Program-made: the position numbers and the translations under genes
NCBI RefSeq assembly: GCF_907164915.1
Contig: NC_061866.1
Coordinates: 51,395,113-51,459,112 of the forward strand
Source of the DNA: Impatiens glandulifera
Taxonomy: Eukaryota > Streptophyta > Magnoliopsida > Ericales > Balsaminaceae
Direction: 5' to 3'
DNA: 64,000 nucleotides
Shown here: positions 59,701 through 64,000 of the stretch, piece by piece
Layout: each line of letters opens with the position of its first letter
Position numbering within the stretch: the stretch's first letter is position 1
The notes under the pieces: generated by a model
Databases searched by the model: none
Seen by the model: the letters and a program-made list of their open reading frames with translations, nothing else
Told to the model about the DNA's origin: nothing

Positions 59701-60808
59701 ATGCCTCCTTTGGTGGTGTCTTCATTGACAGTTTACAAAGTGCTCGGAATACTAAAAATGCGTCCCTTCTAAGCTTATTCCCAATCTGAACCTCCATATC
59801 ATCATCCCTTTCAATATCTCCATCCGTCAATTCCCCCTTCCTCCCTTCCAAAGCCGTCTTATACATGCTAATTTCCCAGTACTTGGCATCCAACATATCT
59901 TTATCAGTGGAATCCAACAAATCAGCCGGATTTGTTGACTCAACAGTTGCTCTTGTTTCAAATGCACCATCATGTACCCATGCCCTAGGTTTTCCAGGCG
60001 TAGATGGATTCAAAACTCCATCAATATCCTGCATTATCTTAGTGATAAACCCCTGTACAAACATTGTTGTCGATCCATCCGCATCAGCCTTCTCTGGAGG
60101 ATCCATCAGCTCTGCAACAACAATTGGCTGTACTGGCACCGTAGAGGAATCCGCTTCCATTCGTCGAAAAACAATGACAAGCATTTGTATCAGCGATGCC
60201 TTAGCCGTAGTTTGATTCACCACATTCTTACTCCCTAAATAAACATCGTAGCAAGTCCTCACCACCAGTAGCAAACAATCCCCATGCATTCTCAGTGAAA
60301 CCGAAGTAACAGCAGAGAGAAGAGTCTTCAGCACAAGCAATTCAATCGCCTCATCGCCTAACTCGTGACATTTACACACGGATTCAATCAGCTTCGACAA
60401 CAGCTTTGCCTCAGGACCTCCTGTTGTATCCACTTCACCGCGGAGATATCCATGAGCGATCAGCTTTTGCACGCAATCAAGAGCTGGATCGGCGATCTTG
60501 AGATTTCCAGAGGAACAAGCATTAATAATAGGACTAAGAACAAACTCCGATTCGGCAAGAGAATACTCCACTGGACCTCCATCGTGAATAACTCCGGGAA
60601 GAGATGATGTTTCATGGTCTGAATGATTATCCGGTGAGCTAGGGGTACTCAATGGAGATGATTTGTCTGGTGAAGATAACCGTTCAAGCACAGATTTACA
60701 TTCATGAACGAGTTTCGAGTGTTTTCTCCATGAACCGTTCTTAATAATCTTGTCTAGGGCGGGAATGATAACCTGGTTGAGACGGGAACCGGCTTCATTA
60801 GAAGCCAT
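50768..60808 (-). CDS. BIG2: BIG2-like ARF guanine-nucleotide exchange factor (Sec7 domain)
   Basis: Exons: 59604-60808, 58702-59019, 58159-58504, 57650-58072, 57282-57574, 55280-55553, 53663-54165, 53238-53559, 52753-53134, 51969-52660, 50768-51388. Total 5,379 nt, 1,792 aa, close to Arabidopsis BIG2. BIG proteins load GTP on ARF GTPases at the trans-Golgi network and drive secretory and vacuolar traffic. Visible: N-terminal DCB domain ([19 protein letters not shown]); HUS region about residues 400-520 ([17 protein letters not shown], then [14 protein letters not shown]); Sec7 about 628-815 with catalytic Glu713 (FRLPGEAQ) and [15 protein letters not shown] helical domains after it; and C-terminus [11 protein letters not shown]. 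Met751 in the Sec7 core suggests brefeldin A sensitivity. All introns GT-AG. The family is certain; BIG2 versus close BIG1-4 paralogs is likely but not proven. Confidence 0.96.
51476..51900. mobile_element. MITE(s) of the GGCCTTGTTTG type, possibly nested
   Basis: The left end is GGGCCTTGTTGTTTTAGGG; the right end, reverse complemented, is GCTTGTTTTGATGTGAGGTTA. A second internal end-like sequence (AAGGCATTGTTTGATGAATCAC) at about 51733 suggests two copies or a nested insertion. Last intron of the BIG2-like gene. Confidence 0.55.
54684..54850 (+). mobile_element. SINE copy
   Basis: In a BIG2 intron: GGTTGCTCAAGCCATAAGAGC (A box region), TTAGGTTCGATTCCCAC (B box), GGTGGGATGTTGTGCTAGCC and an A-rich tail. 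Same family as 36203-36360. Target duplication not resolved. Confidence 0.72.
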
Positions 60809-61200
60809 CCCCGGCGTGGAATACGTCTGAGGATCAGATCTGTATCTGGAAATGAAAGGATTCTAGAGAGATGATATTCTGAAATTGAGATGTGATTGAT
60901 TGCCGGTTGAAGTGGTTGGCTCCGGTGATGATCGCCAGTGTAATTTGAAATTCGAAAAGCGAGATGAAGTTCTTGGGAAGGGAGGCGAAGTCCAGTGAGA
61001 GATGCGGGATCGTAGTTCCAGATAGCCTATAGAACGTTCCCTCTCCTCCCTCTCTATCTCGAATTGTTTTCTTCTCTCCTTTTTTTTCTTCTGGTTTTTA
61101 CGGATCAGTGCATTTGACGCAAACATTTTAATATTATTATTACAAGGAAAAGAAAAAGGAAGAAGAATTCTTAAATTTGCCCCTAAACTTGTGATCACTT
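60809..61200 (-). other. Leader and promoter region of the BIG2-like gene
   Basis: A purine-rich stretch (61020-61090, CT-rich on the minus strand) marks the likely 5' untranslated region. No clear TATA box was chosen. Confidence 0.5.
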
Positions 61201-63121
61201 TAGTCTATGCCTTTCAAGTTCAACCATTTTTTTTTTTTTCGGTGAATGTTAGGTATATTAAAAATTAAAAAATAAAATTGTTTAAATCTAACCGCGTGAC
61301 ATTAAAAGAAAAAATAAGAAAAAACGATATTAAATAAATTATTGAGCTAAATGATTAATTTTTCCGACGGATTCTAGTTTTTCTAAACTAATCTCAGAAA
61401 ACACCATGATGCTATTATCATGGTGAATTATATACATCAGACGACTACGATTATTGAAAATTCAACTATTTCTCTCCAATCAGATAATTCACTAAAAAAA
61501 TAATTGAGATGGTAACCCAAATATGTAGGTATGTCATATAAGTCGCATCAATCCAAATTTACCTGTAATTACCCAAAGACTCGGGCATCACTCAGTGAAC
61601 CTAATAAATTAAAAAATATATATAATTTATTTAAATTTTATTTTTAATATCTTATTAGGTATTAATATAAATAAAATAATATTGTGTAAATTTTTTAATT
61701 AAATATAATATTAATAAATTTAATCGTTTAAATTCAGTTTTAAGCACCCTAATTTTATTTTTTAATCATAAATTTTACCTATCATTAAATAAATATATAA
61801 ATAGAGTATAGCTATGTAATTAACTTGTTTAAAAAGGCATAATTTTAGTTTTTCTTACCGTAATGCCTCTAATTGGTCAACTTTTAAAGGTGTAAGGATG
61901 AATTTGATGTTCGTCCAAAGTGAGATCCATTTTTTACTCAAATAAATAAATAAAATATATATAATTTATTAAAACCAAGATTCGAACTCATGATCACTAG
62001 TCTATTAAGTGTTTTACCACTAGAATAATGCAAGTCTCTTAGAAACTTTTAGTAGAGACTCTATTTAAATAACTTTTAGATTATTTTTTTTTTTGTTATA
62101 TTAGCATCAAAATAATTAAAATATTGAGGGACTCTTTACTCTTCTTTATATAGTAGTATCTTAGTGTTGACCATATTGACAATTTGTTCAATAATGAACT
62201 AATTATGATATGACTTTTCAAATTGATTTTGAAAAAAAGAAAAACAACAATCACATAAATTCCTTATTGTATGTTGACATAAACAAAGGTTTTAATGCTG
62301 ACCATATCACATGCAAATAAATACTTCCATAGTTGTTGAACTAGTCCTCTTTGACCTTTTATCACTATAATCTCGCGATGAGCAAATCTAATCGCACCTA
62401 GTTCAACTTCTGATATTCCATGAGTTAAGCGCATCGGGCCTATCAACAAGGCCCGACCCAAACCATACCTATAACAAGTTGGGTAACAACATCGTAATGT
62501 CATGTCGACGGTTGCACATTTGGGTTGTGAAGCCCGCGGTGACCTGGAAACAAGCAAATGATGTATAGTAACATAATGTTGATACCTAACGGTTTTGAGG
62601 ATTGAGCCGATTTCAAATCGAGGTGTGATAATAAAGGAGTGACCTCACAAACATCTATATTCTATATTATATTCTATATTGACTATCAAACTACTGGCGA
62701 TTTAAGAAGTCATTGTGGGAGAAACTCGGAATTGAAATTAGTGTCGAAGTTTTATGATATTGGAACATAATGTAAATAGTTAATTCGATAAATATATACA
62801 ATGAAATTTATAACTAAATAGTTGATGTCTATATGAGAAAATGTCAAATCAGTGTTTGGATTTTAATCGTTTAATTCTTAGATCGATTAAGTAGATTTTA
62901 TTAGTTTTCAAAAAAATAATTACGAAGTAATATGAGTAAGGATACATGTAGGAATTTATTTTTAAAAGACATGACCTATCAATAAAGGAGTGTATGAAAA
63001 TTTAATTTTTTTTATTAATCCATAAAGGAAAAAGTTTATTTTTAAGATGTACAATTAGAAATCACTGTAAAGTCATGTTAGATTTTTTTAGTAGTAGGTG
63101 ACATCCCTTGGTTATGACTAA
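61201..63121. other. Gene-poor AT-rich region
   Basis: Contains a SINE-like copy at 61925-62045. At about 62264-62557 the sequence is less AT-rich and has an open minus-strand frame without a good ATG start; the product was not recognised and it may be a decayed mobile element. The remainder shows nothing supportable. Confidence 0.55.
61925..62045 (-). mobile_element. SINE-like sequence, minus strand
   Basis: The reverse complement has TTCTAGTGGTAAAACACTT (A-box-like), CATGAGTTCGAATCTTGG (B box) and an AT-rich tail with AAATAAATAAAT. No target duplication found. Confidence 0.6.
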
Positions 63122-63659
63122 GACCAGCCGCAGCAGGGGAGCAATTGAGGTGTTATTTGGGTGTCAAAAGAGGAGGGTGGGAGGCAGCAGGGGCAAAAAT
63201 GGGATCAAATTTTGGGTGTCAAAATTTGATATGGGTGTCAAATTTTGTTTGGTCAATGAGACGCTGCCATGTGGCAGGATAATATCTACTTTTGATTTTA
63301 GTTTTCTTATTTTAAAAATACATTTTAATAATAATTGATCAATAAAAAAAAAAATTATATCAATATTTTTTATTTTTCACGATCTATAAATAGAGACTTG
63401 GTTTGTGTCATTTGGACACCAAAAAAAATATTGTTTGTGGTGAATAAAGTGATGAATAATATTGTTTGTGGTTTAAAAAAATGAAATTATGTATATGTTT
63501 AAATGATGTGGAAGTGAGAGAAAGTGAAAAAGTAATTTTGATACCTTGAATAACACGCTGCTGTATGACATGTTAAAAAGTGGGTGTTAAAAGAGGTGTT
63601 AAGCTGACGTGGCAGGGTGTTAAATGAAAAAATTTGACACCCTGCTGTGGGTAGTCTAA
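63119..63659. mobile_element. PIF/Harbinger-type MITE, 535 bp, TSD TAA
   Basis: The element at 63122-63656 is flanked by TAA at 63119-63121 and 63657-63659. Ends: GACCAGCCGCAGCAGGG on the left and GACTACCCACAGCAGGG (reverse complement) on the right. Subterminal GGTGTCAAA and GACACCC motifs and (T/A)CGTGGCAGG / CATGTGGCAGG occur in both halves. No coding capacity. Confidence 0.8.
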
Positions 63660-64000
63660 GTGAAACCATTTTGTTTTGGTTCTTTTATTCATTATGATCG
63701 AGTATAAGAATTTATTTAACTGATAATTTGATATAAATTTTTATTTTATTTTATTACAATTGGTTATATTATATTTTTAATCTATATATGAAATGACACA
63801 TCATTCTTTATAAAATAAAAAAATAAATATATATCTCATAATATAATTATACATAAATTATATTAAAAAAATAAAATAACAATAATTATAATAATAAAAA
63901 GGACATATAAATGGATTTAAGACCTTCTAATATTATTAGTTATAATTTTGAATTTTAATACTCTAAAATAAAATAAAAAATTTATATGTATTATTGACTT
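63660..64000. other. AT-rich sequence to the window edge
   Basis: No feature seen beyond A/T-rich low-complexity DNA. Confidence 0.6.

Overview
The window is nuclear DNA from a flowering plant, most likely a eudicot. It is AT-rich, its genes are split by GT-AG introns, and the proteins belong to plant families: a PPR protein, NOC3, a DUF2358 plastid protein, GT77 xylosyltransferases, an armadillo-repeat kinesin, a calmodulin-like protein and a BIG-type ARF-GEF. The species cannot be named from the sequence alone. Exon models were built by hand. For every complete host gene the exon lengths sum to a multiple of three and the product length fits the family.

Layout. 1-2386 (-): PPR gene, running off the left edge. 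3297-5718 and 5766-14460: two neighbouring Mutator-like elements (MULEs) with the same terminal inverted repeats. The first (A) is non-autonomous. The second (B) has a perfect 9-bp target-site duplication and carries two convergent genes: a ULP1-type cysteine protease (+, damaged) and an intact 766-aa FAR1-type MULE transposase (-). 15568-20936 (-): NOC3, 13 exons, 855 aa. 23115-24136 (+): DUF2358 protein, 234 aa. 26862-29201 (+) and 30415-31910 (-): a tail-to-tail pair of GT77 glycosyltransferase paralogs with tRNA-Gly(UCC) between them. 34027-45862 (+): ARK-type kinesin, 19 exons, 902 aa. 47732-48382 (-): calmodulin-like protein with four EF-hands. 48846-49839: a 1-kb fold-back element with a 10-bp target duplication. 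50768-60808 (-): BIG2-like ARF-GEF, 11 exons, 1792 aa. 60809-64000: gene-poor, with a SINE and a PIF/Harbinger-type MITE.

The most unusual feature is in the MULE pair. A near-palindromic 15-mer, TTTCGGGACCCGAAA, is repeated many times at about 20-bp spacing. In element B one array sits in intron 2 of each gene, another in a later ULP1 intron, and one between the two convergent genes. The same motif is scattered through element A. In the transposase intron, diverged copies have changed in a matched way so that neighbouring units still pair. Both genes of B, and both ends of A, also have an ATG placed exactly at the edge of the first exon. I know of no named system with this design.

The host genes have no obvious joint function. 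Their introns and spacers hold many small insertions: SINEs and 5'-truncated LINEs with clear target duplications, a CACTA-like mini-element, and GGCCTTGTTTG-type MITEs.
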